Below, in pieces: positions 35,223 through 43,867 of a stretch of DNA of 64,000 bases. This DNA is from Paracoccaceae bacterium (GTDB lineage Bacteria > Pseudomonadota > Alphaproteobacteria > Rhodobacterales > Rhodobacteraceae), in contig JAIXZW010000019.1 in assembly GCA_027489375.1 (NCBI GenBank), positions 214,326-278,325 of the forward strand, in the 5' to 3' direction. The first letter of the stretch is position 1. Every line of letters begins with the position of its first letter. A program made the position numbers and the translations under genes. The notes below the pieces were generated by a model that saw only the letters and a program-made list of their open reading frames with translations, was not told where the DNA came from and made no database searches.

Positions 35223-35950
35223 CCACGGCAGGGACGGCCATCGTCACCGGCGCGGGGTCTGGCATCGGGCGGGCCATCGCGCTGCGTCTGGCGGCGGATG
35301 GCTACAGCGTGATGGTGAACGATTTCCGTGCCGCTGCGGCAAGTGCGGTGGCGTCGGAAATCGGGATGAGGGCGCGGAGCACGGGTGGCGACGTGTCGGA
35401 TGCGGGCGACGTTGCGGCGATGGTCGCGGAAACGGAAGCCGCTTTCGGACCCGTGACCCATCTGGTGAACTGCGCAGGCCACGTGCATCAGGCGCGGTTC
35501 GATGACCTGACGGTCGAGGATTTCGACCGCATGATCGCGGTGCATCTGCGCGGCACGTTCCTGTGCACCCGTGCGGTGATCGGCGGCATGCTGGCGCGGA
35601 AGTCTGGCGTGGTGGTCAACGTCGCCTCGCAGCTTGGCCAGATCGGCGGGGTGGAGCTGGTGCATTATTCCGCGGCCAAGGCGGGGATCATCGGCATGAC
35701 CAAGGCCCTGGCGCGCGAGGTGTCGGCGCAGGGTGTGCGCGTGAATGCCGTGGCACCCGGACCGATCAACACGCCGCTGGTGCGCAGCCTGTCGGAAGAC
35801 TGGCGCCGCGCCAAGGCCGCCGAACTGCCGCTGGGCCGCTTCGGCGAACCCGAAGAGGTGGCCGAGGCCGTTTCCTTCCTTTGCTCGCCCGCCGCGTCGC
35901 TGTTCGTCGGCCAGACGCTGGGGCCGAATTCCGGAGATGTGATGCTATGA
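35219..35950 (+). CDS. short-chain dehydrogenase/reductase (SDR) 1
   Basis: The protein has 243 aa, a classical SDR. It has the nucleotide motif TGAGSGIGRAIALRLA at residues 10-25, NCAGHVH near 80, and the catalytic Ser-Tyr-Lys set with VNVASQLGQ and HYSAAKAGIIGM near 150. The final stretch, EEVAEAVSFLCSPAASLFVGQTLGPNSG, is typical of the FabG-like group. It oxidises or reduces an alcohol/ketone using NAD(P)H. It is coupled by ATGA overlaps to the PotC-like permease upstream and to a second SDR downstream. Confidence 0.92.
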   Translation: MTTAGTAIVTGAGSGIGRAIALRLAADGYSVMVNDFRAAAASAVASEIGMRARSTGGDVSDAGDVAAMVAETEAAFGPVTHLVNCAGHVHQARFDDLTVEDFDRMIAVHLRGTFLCTRAVIGGMLARKSGVVVNVASQLGQIGGVELVHYSAAKAGIIGMTKALAREVSAQGVRVNAVAPGPINTPLVRSLSEDWRRAKAAELPLGRFGEPEEVAEAVSFLCSPAASLFVGQTLGPNSGDVML

Positions 35951-36702
35951 GCGAAACCGTCCTCATCACCGGCGCAGGGATCGGCATTGGCCGGTCTGCC
36001 GCGCTCGCCTTTGCCAAGGCGGGGCACCATGTCGTCGTGACCGACGTTCTGGATGCCGAAGGGCAGGCCGTGGTTGCCGAAATCAAGGCCGCGGGTGGCA
36101 GCGCGGAATACCACCGGCTTGACGTGCGTTCGACCGCGGATGCCGATGCGCTGGTGGCAAAGATCGAGGCTGCGCGGGGCGGTATCGACGTGATCGTCGC
36201 CAATGCGGGCATCGCCCACAAGGTGCCGCTGCCCGCGCTGACCGACGAGAAGTGGGACCACACCTTCGACATCGACCTGAAGGGAATCTTCCGCGTGATC
36301 CGCCCTGCGCTGGCCGGGATGAAGGCCCGCAAGAAGGGTGCGATCGTCGCGCTGTCGTCGATCATGGGCGTGGCCTACGGCTGGGATGAACATGTCCACT
36401 ATTCGGCCGCGAAATCCGGCGTGGTGGGGCTGGTGCGCGGGCTTGCCGTCGAACTGGCCAAGGAAGGCATCCGCGTGAACGGCGTGGCGCCGGGCTACAT
36501 CCGCACCGCGCAACTGTTATCGAAGGAGAACTCGCTTGGTCCCGAAGGGGCGGCCAAGGCGGGCGAATTCATCCCGATGGGCCGCATCGGCGAGCCGGAT
36601 GAAATCGCCGATGTGATCCTTTTTCTCGCATCCAACGGCGCCCGATACATGACAGGACAGGTCGTGGTCGTGGACGGGGGACTGCTCGTCGGGCGCTACT
36701 GA
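35947..36702 (+). CDS. short-chain dehydrogenase/reductase (SDR) 2
   Basis: The protein has 251 aa from the ATG overlapping SDR1's stop; the 379-aa ORF in the track runs back through SDR1 in another frame. Motifs are TGAGIGIGRSAALAFA, VANAGIAHK near 85, ALSSIMGVA and HYSAAKSGVVGL near 155, and a C-terminal YMTGQVVVVDGGLLVG. Two adjacent SDRs between the permease and binding-protein genes of one importer suggest two oxidation or epimerisation steps on the imported substrate. Substrates are unknown. Confidence 0.92.
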   Translation: MSETVLITGAGIGIGRSAALAFAKAGHHVVVTDVLDAEGQAVVAEIKAAGGSAEYHRLDVRSTADADALVAKIEAARGGIDVIVANAGIAHKVPLPALTDEKWDHTFDIDLKGIFRVIRPALAGMKARKKGAIVALSSIMGVAYGWDEHVHYSAAKSGVVGLVRGLAVELAKEGIRVNGVAPGYIRTAQLLSKENSLGPEGAAKAGEFIPMGRIGEPDEIADVILFLASNGARYMTGQVVVVDGGLLVGRY

Positions 36703-36759
36703 GCCGGACGGGACACTAAGAAGAAGACGAAACGCAACAGACGTAACAGGAGGTAGAAG

Positions 36760-37983
36760 ATGAACGATATGTCGCTGTCACGGCGCAAGTTCCTGCAAGG
36801 CACCGCAGGCACAGCCGCCATCGCCGCAGGGGGGATGCCCTTCCTTGGCGCGCAGCAGGCTTTTGCAGCCGACCTCGCCTCGCAGGAGCTGCGCACGGTC
36901 GGTCTTTCGGTGACTGTGCAAGAGCGTATCCTGAACGACTTCAAGGCGGCTTCGGGCGTGAAGGCAGTGTCGGGCAAGGCCGACATCTTCCCCAACACCC
37001 AGACCGAACTGCTGTCGGGTTCCACCGCGTATGACTGCTGGGAAACCATCGGCGAGCGTCTGCCGTCGATCGTGCAGACGGGCCTTGTCTCGCCTATCGA
37101 GACGAAGAACCTGACGAACTGGACGGGCGTCGGGGAAAGCTTCCTCAAGCCGTCGGACAAGTGGGAAGCCCGCGCCCAGATCGTCGGCCAAATCTGGACC
37201 GACGAATCCCAGACCGCGCTGAACATGGTGCCGACCGTCTACAACTTCGACTCCATCGGCTTCCGTCCCGACCTCGTCGATGCGGAAGAGGCGGCGATGT
37301 GGTCGTCGCTCTTCGATCCGAAGTTCAAGGGCAAGACCGGTCTGAACGTCGACCCGCTGATCGCTTTCGGTCAGGCCATCATGGCGATGAACGAAATGGG
37401 TCTGCTGGAAGTGCCGAACCCGGGCAACCCGGATGCGGCGGCGATCGAAGAGGCGTCGAAGTTCCTGATCGCGAAGAAGAAGGAAGGCCAGTTCCGCGCC
37501 CTGTGGGGTGACTTCGGCGAACTCGTGAACCTTCTGGCATCGGGCGAGATGATCCTTGCCGACGCGTGGCAGCCCGCCGTCATGGCCGTCAAGGCACAGG
37601 GCGTCCAGTGCTCTTATGCCACGATGAAGAACGGCTACCGCGGATGGGCCATCGGCGTCTCGGCGCTGAAATCCTCGCCCAACCTCGATGCCGTGACCGC
37701 CTATGCCGATTACTGGCTGTCGGGTGGTCCGGCGGTGGCCGTGTCGGAACAGGGCTACTATTCGCCCAACGACAAGGTCAAATCGGTCATGGCCCCCGAG
37801 AAGTACGCCTTCTGGTACGAGGGCGCACCGTGGGTCGGCGCGGAAGAGCGCGGCATCAAGGAAGGCGATCTGCGCGATGGCGGCTCGCTGGCAACCCGTG
37901 CGGCCAACGTCGCCTACTGGCACCAGTGGCCGGATGAATACGACCTGCTCATCTCGAAGTGGGACGAATTCCTGTCGGCCTGA
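36760..37983 (+). CDS. Tat-exported ABC substrate-binding protein (PotD-like)
   Basis: The protein has 407 aa. The twin-arginine signal SRRKFLQGTAGTAAIAAGG ends near AQQAFAA. It starts after a strong AGGAGGT. It is the periplasmic partner of the PotB/PotC-like permeases. The C-terminal half shares its motif series with the signal-less protein at 29949 (QGYYSPN, KYAFWYEG). A Tat signal implies folding in the cytoplasm before export. A hairpin follows the stop, as is common for highly expressed binding proteins. Confidence 0.93.
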   Translation: MNDMSLSRRKFLQGTAGTAAIAAGGMPFLGAQQAFAADLASQELRTVGLSVTVQERILNDFKAASGVKAVSGKADIFPNTQTELLSGSTAYDCWETIGERLPSIVQTGLVSPIETKNLTNWTGVGESFLKPSDKWEARAQIVGQIWTDESQTALNMVPTVYNFDSIGFRPDLVDAEEAAMWSSLFDPKFKGKTGLNVDPLIAFGQAIMAMNEMGLLEVPNPGNPDAAAIEEASKFLIAKKKEGQFRALWGDFGELVNLLASGEMILADAWQPAVMAVKAQGVQCSYATMKNGYRGWAIGVSALKSSPNLDAVTAYADYWLSGGPAVAVSEQGYYSPNDKVKSVMAPEKYAFWYEGAPWVGAEERGIKEGDLRDGGSLATRAANVAYWHQWPDEYDLLISKWDEFLSA

Positions 37984-37998
37984 TCCAAGCCTGAAACC

Positions 37999-38025
37999 GT
38001 GGCCGGGGCAGATTGCTCCGGCCAC
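37999..38025 (+). terminator. hairpin downstream of the binding-protein gene
   Basis: GTGGCCGG pairs perfectly with CCGGCCAC across an 11-nt loop in the 68-bp gap before the second ATPase gene. No T-tract follows, so it probably limits readthrough or stabilises the binding-protein mRNA. Confidence 0.55.
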
Positions 38026-38051
38026 ACCCAACGACAAACGGGGACTTTCCA

Positions 38052-39152
38052 GTGGCCTACGACCTGCAGCTTTCGCACATCGGCAAGGTTTACGACAACG
38101 GCACGCCTGCCGTGATCGACTTCAACCTCGATGTGGACAAGGGCGAGTTCATCGCCTTCCTTGGCCCGTCGGGCTGCGGCAAGACCACGACGCTGCGCAT
38201 GATCGCGGGGTTTGAATCGATCACCTCGGGCGATTTGCTGATCCGCGGCAAGCGGGTGAACGACTTGCAGCCGGAAAAGCGCCCGACGTCGATGATCTTC
38301 CAGAATTACGCGCTGTTTCCGCATATGACGGTGCGCCAGAACGTGATGTTCGGGCTTGAGGTCAAGCAGTTGCCGGTGGCCGAGGCGAACCGGAAGGTGG
38401 ACCGCATCCTCGACAAGCTGGGCCTGACCGAGGTGGCGAACGTGCGCCCGACGCGGCTTTCGGGCGGGCAGCGGCAGCGGATCGCGCTGGCGCGGTCACT
38501 TGTGGTGGAACCCGATATCCTGCTGCTTGACGAACCGCTGGGCGCGCTGGACGCGAACCTGCGAAAGTCGATCCAGAACGAATTGAAGCTGTTGCAGCGC
38601 GACCTTGGGATCACCTTTGTCTTCGTGACCCATGCGCAATCGGAAGCCTTGGCGCTGTCGGACCGGATCGTGGTGATGAACGCGGGCCGCGTGGAACAGA
38701 TCAGCCCCCCGCGCGAGCTTTACACCCGCCCGCAAAGCATTTTCGTCGCCCGTTTCATCGGCGCCAACACTCTGATTTCCGGCAAGGTGCGGAACGTCGA
38801 GGGCGGGGCGGTCAGCCTTGACACCCCCTTTGGCGCTTTGGTGGCCGAACCGCCGGCGGCGTCGATCACCACGGGGGCGTCGGCGTCTATCGTGCTGCCT
38901 GCCGAGGCGATGAACGTCCTGCCCGGTTCGATGGCCGAGGCGGAGGTGCGCGCCAAGCATGGCAATGTGGTGCCGTGCCAGATCAACCGCTTGCAGCTTG
39001 TCGGGCATATCCTGCAAATCGGCATGACCCTGCCGAGCGGCGAGAGTGTCTCGCTCGAAGGCCATGCGGACAAGTATCGCGATACGTTGCGGGCAGGGGC
39101 TGCGGGCTATGTCGCGTGGAACCCTGCGGATACCACGCTGATCGCGCAGTAA
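38052..39152 (+). CDS. ABC transporter ATP-binding protein, PotA-like (second)
   Basis: The protein has 366 aa from GTG 38052, chosen because GGGGA lies 7 bp upstream and the sequence then starts AYDLQLSHIGKVY; the track's 38013 start is upstream of that. Walker A is GPSGCGKTTTLR, the signature LSGGQRQRIALARSL, Walker B ILLLDEPLGALDA, and the switch histidine is in VTHAQSEALAL. Unlike the first ATPase (32416), this one keeps the canonical His. The two may form a heterodimer on the PotB/PotC-like permeases, with one degenerate site. Confidence 0.92.
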   Translation: MAYDLQLSHIGKVYDNGTPAVIDFNLDVDKGEFIAFLGPSGCGKTTTLRMIAGFESITSGDLLIRGKRVNDLQPEKRPTSMIFQNYALFPHMTVRQNVMFGLEVKQLPVAEANRKVDRILDKLGLTEVANVRPTRLSGGQRQRIALARSLVVEPDILLLDEPLGALDANLRKSIQNELKLLQRDLGITFVFVTHAQSEALALSDRIVVMNAGRVEQISPPRELYTRPQSIFVARFIGANTLISGKVRNVEGGAVSLDTPFGALVAEPPAASITTGASASIVLPAEAMNVLPGSMAEAEVRAKHGNVVPCQINRLQLVGHILQIGMTLPSGESVSLEGHADKYRDTLRAGAAGYVAWNPADTTLIAQ

Positions 39153-39156
39153 GATC

Positions 39157-40503
39157 ATGGCAGAAACCGCAAAGGCACTGGCCGATGATCTGCGCACGGG
39201 GCGCAAGGACCCCGTGGAACTGGTGGCCGAGGTTTACGACCGCATCACCGCCCACGGCGACGATGCGCTGTTCATCCGACTGACCCGCGACCGCGCCGAG
39301 GCCGAGGCCCGCGCCGCCCGCGAAAGGCTGCGGGCGGGAAACCCCGCAAGTTTGCTGGATGGCGTGCCGCTGGCATGGAAAGACCTGTTCGACCTGAAGG
39401 GCACGGTCACGGCCGCGGGGTCTGCCGTGCTGCGCGGGGCGGCGCCTGCCGTTGCGGATGCCGCCTTGGTGCGGGCGGGAATGCGGGCGGGGCTTGTGAC
39501 GGTGGGGGCGGTGAACATGACCGAATTCGCCTATTCCGGCATTGGCCTTAACCCGCATTACGGCACGCCGCGCAACCCGCGTGATCCGAAGGTCGCACGT
39601 TCGCCGGGCGGGTCTTCGTCGGGCAGCGGGGCGGTGGTGGCGGCGGGGATCGTGCCCCTGTCCATCGGCACCGATACGGGCGGGTCGATCCGGATTCCCG
39701 CCGCCTTCAACGGGGTGGTCGGTTACAAGACATCGACCGGCCATCACCCGATGGGTGGGGTTTTCCCGCTGTCGCCCACGCTTGATACGCTGGGGCCGCT
39801 TGCGAATACGGTCGAGGATTGCGTTCTGGCCGATGCCGCGTTGCGCGGCTTGGCGGCCCCTGCGGTCGGGCCTGCCGATGTGGCGGCGCTGGATTTCGTG
39901 GTGCCCGATGCGGTGATGTTCGACGATCTGGACCCCGCCGTTGCCGAAGCCTTTGATGCGACGGTTGCGCGTCTGGGTGCGGCGGGTGCGCGGGTGCGCC
40001 GGATCGCCCTGCCGGAGCTGCGCGAGACGGTCGAGTTGATGGGGCGCTATGGCCCGCTGGCCTCGGCCGAGGCGATGGACATCCATTGGGACCGTCTGCA
40101 CGGACCCGACGAAGCGAAGATGGACGCCCGCGTCGTGCGCCGCATCCGCATGGGCGAGAAGATGACGGCGGTCGATCTGATCCGCCTGCATCGCAGCCGT
40201 GCGGCAATGATCGCAAGGGTGAATGGCCTGCTGGGCGACGCGCTGCTGATCTGCCCGACGACCCCCAGCGTGGCCATGCCCATCGCGCCGCTCGAGGCGG
40301 ATGTGGAGGTGTTCTTCCACCACAACTTCCGCACGCTGCGCCATACGGCCATCGGCAACTTCCTCGACTGGTGCGGGTTGTCGATCCCGAACGGGGCCGA
40401 CGCTGGCGGGATGCCGACGGGGTTGATGGTCTGCGCCCGCCACGGCCGCGATGCGGCGTTGTTGGCGGCGGGACTTGCGCTTGAATCGACGATCCGCGGC
40501 TAG
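39157..40503 (+). CDS. amidase (amidase-signature family)
   Basis: The protein has 448 aa. It has the Ser-cisSer-Lys triad of the family: Lys in VPLAWKDLFDLKG near residue 74, and the glycine/serine-rich block SPGGSSSGSGAVVAAG with the nucleophile in GTDTGGSIRIPAAFNG near 175. It hydrolyses a C-N amide bond. It starts 4 bp after the transporter ATPase and 46 bp before a candidate cyclic imidase. It would fit a half-amidase that cuts the monoamide made by imide ring opening. The substrate is inferred from context only. Confidence 0.92.
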   Translation: MAETAKALADDLRTGRKDPVELVAEVYDRITAHGDDALFIRLTRDRAEAEARAARERLRAGNPASLLDGVPLAWKDLFDLKGTVTAAGSAVLRGAAPAVADAALVRAGMRAGLVTVGAVNMTEFAYSGIGLNPHYGTPRNPRDPKVARSPGGSSSGSGAVVAAGIVPLSIGTDTGGSIRIPAAFNGVVGYKTSTGHHPMGGVFPLSPTLDTLGPLANTVEDCVLADAALRGLAAPAVGPADVAALDFVVPDAVMFDDLDPAVAEAFDATVARLGAAGARVRRIALPELRETVELMGRYGPLASAEAMDIHWDRLHGPDEAKMDARVVRRIRMGEKMTAVDLIRLHRSRAAMIARVNGLLGDALLICPTTPSVAMPIAPLEADVEVFFHHNFRTLRHTAIGNFLDWCGLSIPNGADAGGMPTGLMVCARHGRDAALLAAGLALESTIRG

Positions 40504-40549
40504 GGCCGCGTAACGAAAAACGACGACTTCTCAACAGGAGGAAAGACTG

Positions 40550-41452
40550 ATGGCGAAAAAGATCATGTGTGCCTTCGGCACCGACATCGACTCGGTGGCG
40601 GGCTGGATCGGGTCTTACGGCGGCGGCGACAGCCCGTCCGACATCCAGCGCGGCATCTTTGCAACCGAAGTGGGCGTGCCGCGCCTGCTGCGCTTGTTCA
40701 AGAAATACGACCTCAAGACCTCGTTCTTCATTCCGGGGCACAGCCTTGAGACCTTCCCCAAGGAAATGGAGATGATCGTCAAGGACGGTCACGAGGTCGG
40801 TGCGCATGGCTACCTGCACGAAAACCCGATCGCCATGACGCCCACGCAGGAAGAGGACGTTCTGGTCAAGTCGATCGAGCTGATCAAGGGTCTGACCGGA
40901 CAGGCTCCGCGCGGCTATGTGGCGCCGTGGTGGGAGATGTCGAATTCGACCGCCGCGCTGCTTTTGAAGCACGGCTTCACCTATGACCACAGCCAGGGCT
41001 ACCGCGACTTCCAGCCCTTCTATGCCCGCGTGGGGGACAGCTGGAATACCATCGACTATTCCAAATCCGCCAAGGACTGGATGCACCCGCTGAAGCATGG
41101 CACGGAAATCGACCTCGTGGATATCGCGGCCAACTGGTATGTCGACGACCTTCCGCCGATGATGTTCATGAAGAAGGCCCCGAACAGCCACGGGTTCGTC
41201 AACCCGCGCGATATCGAGGAAATGTGGCGCGACCAGTTCGACTGGGTCTACCGCGAGATGGATTATGCGGTTTTCGCATTCACCATCCACCCCGATGTGG
41301 CGGGTCGTCCGCAGGTGCTGCTGATGCTTGAGCGGCTGATCGAATACATCTCGAAGCATTCGGGTGTGGAATGGGCGACGTTCGAAGACATCGCCAATGA
41401 TTTCCGCAAGCGGTATCCTTTCGCAGGCGGCAAGCGCCCCGAAGTGATCTGA
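40550..41452 (+). CDS. polysaccharide-deacetylase-fold hydrolase, candidate cyclic imide hydrolase
   Basis: The protein has 300 aa after AGGAGG. It has a NodB-homology fold with the catalytic and metal-binding TDID near residue 12, [12 protein letters not shown] near 60, and the His motif [14 protein letters not shown] near 80. No signal peptide is present, so it is cytoplasmic and not a cell-wall deacetylase. Cytoplasmic members of this family include PuuE allantoinase and bacterial cyclic imide hydrolases. Paired with the amidase just upstream and a transporter, imide or ureide ring opening is the best guess. The family assignment is firm; the substrate is not. Confidence 0.8.
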   Translation: MAKKIMCAFGTDIDSVAGWIGSYGGGDSPSDIQRGIFATEVGVPRLLRLFKKYDLKTSFFIPGHSLETFPKEMEMIVKDGHEVGAHGYLHENPIAMTPTQEEDVLVKSIELIKGLTGQAPRGYVAPWWEMSNSTAALLLKHGFTYDHSQGYRDFQPFYARVGDSWNTIDYSKSAKDWMHPLKHGTEIDLVDIAANWYVDDLPPMMFMKKAPNSHGFVNPRDIEEMWRDQFDWVYREMDYAVFAFTIHPDVAGRPQVLLMLERLIEYISKHSGVEWATFEDIANDFRKRYPFAGGKRPEVI

Positions 41453-41458
41453 TCTTTG

Positions 41459-41482
41459 GCGGGGGGCGTCGGCGCCCCCCGC
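41459..41482 (+). terminator. strong hairpin after the imidase-like gene
   Basis: GCGGGGGGCG-TCGG-CGCCCCCCGC is a perfect 10-bp stem starting 6 bp after the stop codon at 41452. It is followed by TTCCCCC rather than a run of T, so termination would be partial. Confidence 0.6.
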
Positions 41483-41501
41483 TTCCCCCGTGGAGGCCAT
41501 G

Positions 41502-41795
41502 ATGTGCAACGCCTGCGGCAATCCCGCCGCCCCCGGCCACTGGACCGAGGCCGGAGCGGCCACCCCGAGCGACCGCCTGCGCGCGCGGTTCCATCGCGCG
41601 CGGGTGCTGGATGACATCCTGCGCCCCTATGGCCTGACCGCGCATGACGGTGGCGTCGTGCCGGGCATCCAGCTTGGCACGATGGCGGGGGCAAGCAGTA
41701 TCGTGCACAACCTGTCCGAAGTCTGGGCCGAGGCCGAGCGGCTGCGCGGTGCGCCCATCGACCCGCTCGATCCGCGGTATCTGGATGACCTCTGA
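41502..41795 (+). CDS. small CxxC protein of unknown function, partner gene of the CobW-type GTPase
   Basis: The protein has 97 aa from the second ATG (MCNACGNPAA), placed 5 bp after GGAGG; the track's GTG at 41490 overlaps that ribosome-binding site. The protein opens with a CxxC (CNAC) and then predicted helices (DRLRARFHRARVLDDILRPYG). It overlaps the metallochaperone GTPase gene by 11 bp, which suggests the two act together. The N-terminal CNAC could hold a metal, possibly with His 14. I do not recognise the family. Confidence 0.68.
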   Translation: MCNACGNPAAPGHWTEAGAATPSDRLRARFHRARVLDDILRPYGLTAHDGGVVPGIQLGTMAGASSIVHNLSEVWAEAERLRGAPIDPLDPRYLDDL

Positions 41796-42756
41796 CACGC
41801 GCCTGCGCCTGACGCTGCTGGGCGGCTATCTGGGGTCCGGCAAGACGACATGGCTGCGGCACCAGTTGCATGTGGGGGCGTTCGGCCCGCGGGTGCATGT
41901 CGTGGTGAACGAGGCCGCCGAAACCCCCGTGGACGACGCGCTTCTGGTCGGGGCCGAGGGGATGACCCTGCTGGCGGGTGGATGTTGCTGCTGCGTCGGG
42001 CGCGAAGAGATGATCGCGGCGCTACGGCGGCTTTGCGATGCCCGCAGCCGCCTTTCCGCAACCGAGGCGCGGCTTGAGCGGATCGTGCTGGAAACCAGCG
42101 GACTGGCCGATCCGGCGGCGATTGTCGCGGCGATTCAGGGCGACCCCGTGTTGGTCAACCACATCGTCGTCGAGGAAACGGTGGTCGCGGTCGATGCGCT
42201 GCACGCGCTGGCGCAACTGGCGACCGAGCCATTGGGGCGGCGGCAGGTGGGGGCGGCGGACCGGATGGTCCTGACCAAGACCGATGCCTGCGCGCCTGCG
42301 GCACTGGCAACATTGCGCGCCACGCTGGCGACGCTGAACGGACATGCCACGGTTTCGGCGGCAGTGCTGGGGGTGGAGGCCGCTTTGCCCGCCTTGTCCG
42401 CCGATGCGATGCCCGTCCCGCTGCCGGACCTTGGCGGTGAGGATGCGCGGGGGCCGATCCAGCCCACGCAGGTTGCATTGCCCGAGGATCTTGACTGGTC
42501 GGCCTTTACCCTGTGGCTTTCCGCGCTCTTGCATGCGCGGGGGGATGATCTGGTGCGGGTGAAAGGCGTGCTCAGGACCCCTGCGGGGCGGTTGCTGTTG
42601 CAGACCGTGCGCAAGGTGGTGCAATCGCCGGAAATCCTGCCGGAACAGGGTGTAAGCCGCAGCGACAATGTGATCGTATTCATCGGGCGCGGCTACCGGC
42701 CCGAAGACCTTGGCCGTTCGATGCGGCGTTTCCTTTCCCCGACGAGGACGACATGA
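41785..42756 (+). CDS. CobW/P47K-family metallochaperone GTPase
   Basis: The protein has 323 aa from MTSDTRLRLTLLG. The P-loop is GGYLGSGKTTWLR at residues 10-22. The metal-binding motif is GGCCCCCVGR near 66-75, a run of cysteines covering the CxCC of COG0523 GTPases. The GTPase core has LETSGLADPA near 102 and the guanine-specificity motif TKTD near 165. A C-terminal CobW domain follows (VRVKGVLRTPAGRLLLQTV). Such GTPases load Zn, Co or Fe into client enzymes. The nearby metal-dependent imidase-like hydrolase is a plausible client. Confidence 0.9.
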   Translation: MTSDTRLRLTLLGGYLGSGKTTWLRHQLHVGAFGPRVHVVVNEAAETPVDDALLVGAEGMTLLAGGCCCCVGREEMIAALRRLCDARSRLSATEARLERIVLETSGLADPAAIVAAIQGDPVLVNHIVVEETVVAVDALHALAQLATEPLGRRQVGAADRMVLTKTDACAPAALATLRATLATLNGHATVSAAVLGVEAALPALSADAMPVPLPDLGGEDARGPIQPTQVALPEDLDWSAFTLWLSALLHARGDDLVRVKGVLRTPAGRLLLQTVRKVVQSPEILPEQGVSRSDNVIVFIGRGYRPEDLGRSMRRFLSPTRTT

Positions 42757-43196
42757 CCACCATCCGCCCCCTGCGCCCCGAAGACCGTGCCGACTGGGAC
42801 CGGCTTTGGACCGGCTATCTTGACTATTACAAGACCACCGTGCCGCAGGCGGTCTATGACAGCACATTTGCCCGTCTGATCGGGGATGATCCGCAGGATT
42901 TCACCTGCCTGATCGCCGAGGTGGATGGTCGCCCCGTCGGGCTGGTGCATTACCTGTTCCACCGGCATTGCTGGAAGATCGAGAACATCTGCTACCTGCA
43001 AGACCTTTACGCCGACCCGTCGGTGCGGGGTCAGGGTGTCGGACGGGCCTTGATCGAGGCGGTCTATGCCGCCGCCGATGCCAATGGCACCCCCGCCGTC
43101 TATTGGCTGACGCAGGATTTCAACACCGAGGCGCGCAAGCTTTATGACCGCATCGCACAGGTGACGCCCTTTATCCGCTATAACCGGAAGCTCTAG
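42753..43196 (+). CDS. GNAT-family N-acetyltransferase
   Basis: The protein has 147 aa, overlapping the GTPase stop by 4 bp. Acetyl-CoA-binding motif A is LYADPSVRGQGVGRALIEAV near residue 88. The ending (NTEARKLYDRIAQVTPFIRYNRKL) is typical of small GNATs. The acceptor is unknown; being coupled to the imidase/metallochaperone genes, it may acetylate an amine from that pathway. Its TAG stop overlaps the convergent cupin gene's stop within a shared CTAG. Confidence 0.9.
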   Translation: MTTIRPLRPEDRADWDRLWTGYLDYYKTTVPQAVYDSTFARLIGDDPQDFTCLIAEVDGRPVGLVHYLFHRHCWKIENICYLQDLYADPSVRGQGVGRALIEAVYAAADANGTPAVYWLTQDFNTEARKLYDRIAQVTPFIRYNRKL

Positions 43197-43858
43197 GTCC
43201 GGTTCTTGCGGTAGCTGTCCTTCAGCGCGATGAGATCGCCTGAAAAGCGGAAGATGTCGCAGCCCTGCACGTCGACCTGCTTTCCCGTCTTGTCGGTGCC
43301 GACAAAGCGCCATTCCGACAGGCCCGTGTCGCCCGCGACGTGGTGGCTGTCGGCGGTCCATGCCGCCTGGGGGAATGTCTCGAACATCGCGGCGTATGAG
43401 GCGCGCACGGCCTCGCGCCCGGTGAAGCGGCGGCCTTCGGCATCGGGACCGGCCGAGGCGTGAAAGGCGCAGTCTTCGGCCATGCAGGCCATCAGCGCAT
43501 CGACATCGCGGGCGTTCCACGCCGCCATGAAGCGGACAAGCGTGTCGCGGCGGCGGTGGGCGGTGGCGTCGGCGACGGTTTCGATTTCAAGGAATGAAAG
43601 CGGGGCGTTGCCTGCGTTGGTGACGTTGTGATGCACCCCTTCGCGGCGGGAATAGGGAACGCCTTGGGTCAGCGTGGCGGTAAAAGGCGCGCCGTCGGGG
43701 ATGTCGAGGCCAAGCGTGCCATCGGTCAGCGGCACGATGACGTAATCATGCCCGTGGACATGCCAGCCCGTTTCCGCCCCCGCCGCAAAGCGCCATTCGG
43801 TGACTTTGAAGCGGTCGTCGTCTATGTGGGTGACGCTGGTAGCCTGTGCTTTGGTCAT
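43193..43858 (-). CDS. cupin-SnoaL fusion protein
   Basis: The protein has 221 aa. Residues 1-100 form a cupin: the metal-type motif GWHVHGHDYVIVPLTDG is followed by the second motif REGVHHNVTNAG. Residues 102-215 form a SnoaL-like (NTF2-fold) domain: TLVRFMAAWNARDVDALMACMAEDCAF and FTGREAVRASYAAMFETFP. Each domain is common alone, but this fusion is less so. It is encoded downstream of and coupled to a GNAT gene. Its role is unknown; ligand binding or a small hydrolase/isomerase activity are possibilities. Confidence 0.85.
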   Translation of the reverse strand: MTKAQATSVTHIDDDRFKVTEWRFAAGAETGWHVHGHDYVIVPLTDGTLGLDIPDGAPFTATLTQGVPYSRREGVHHNVTNAGNAPLSFLEIETVADATAHRRRDTLVRFMAAWNARDVDALMACMAEDCAFHASAGPDAEGRRFTGREAVRASYAAMFETFPQAAWTADSHHVAGDTGLSEWRFVGTDKTGKQVDVQGCDIFRFSGDLIALKDSYRKNRT

Positions 43859-43867
43859 GTCGGTTCC

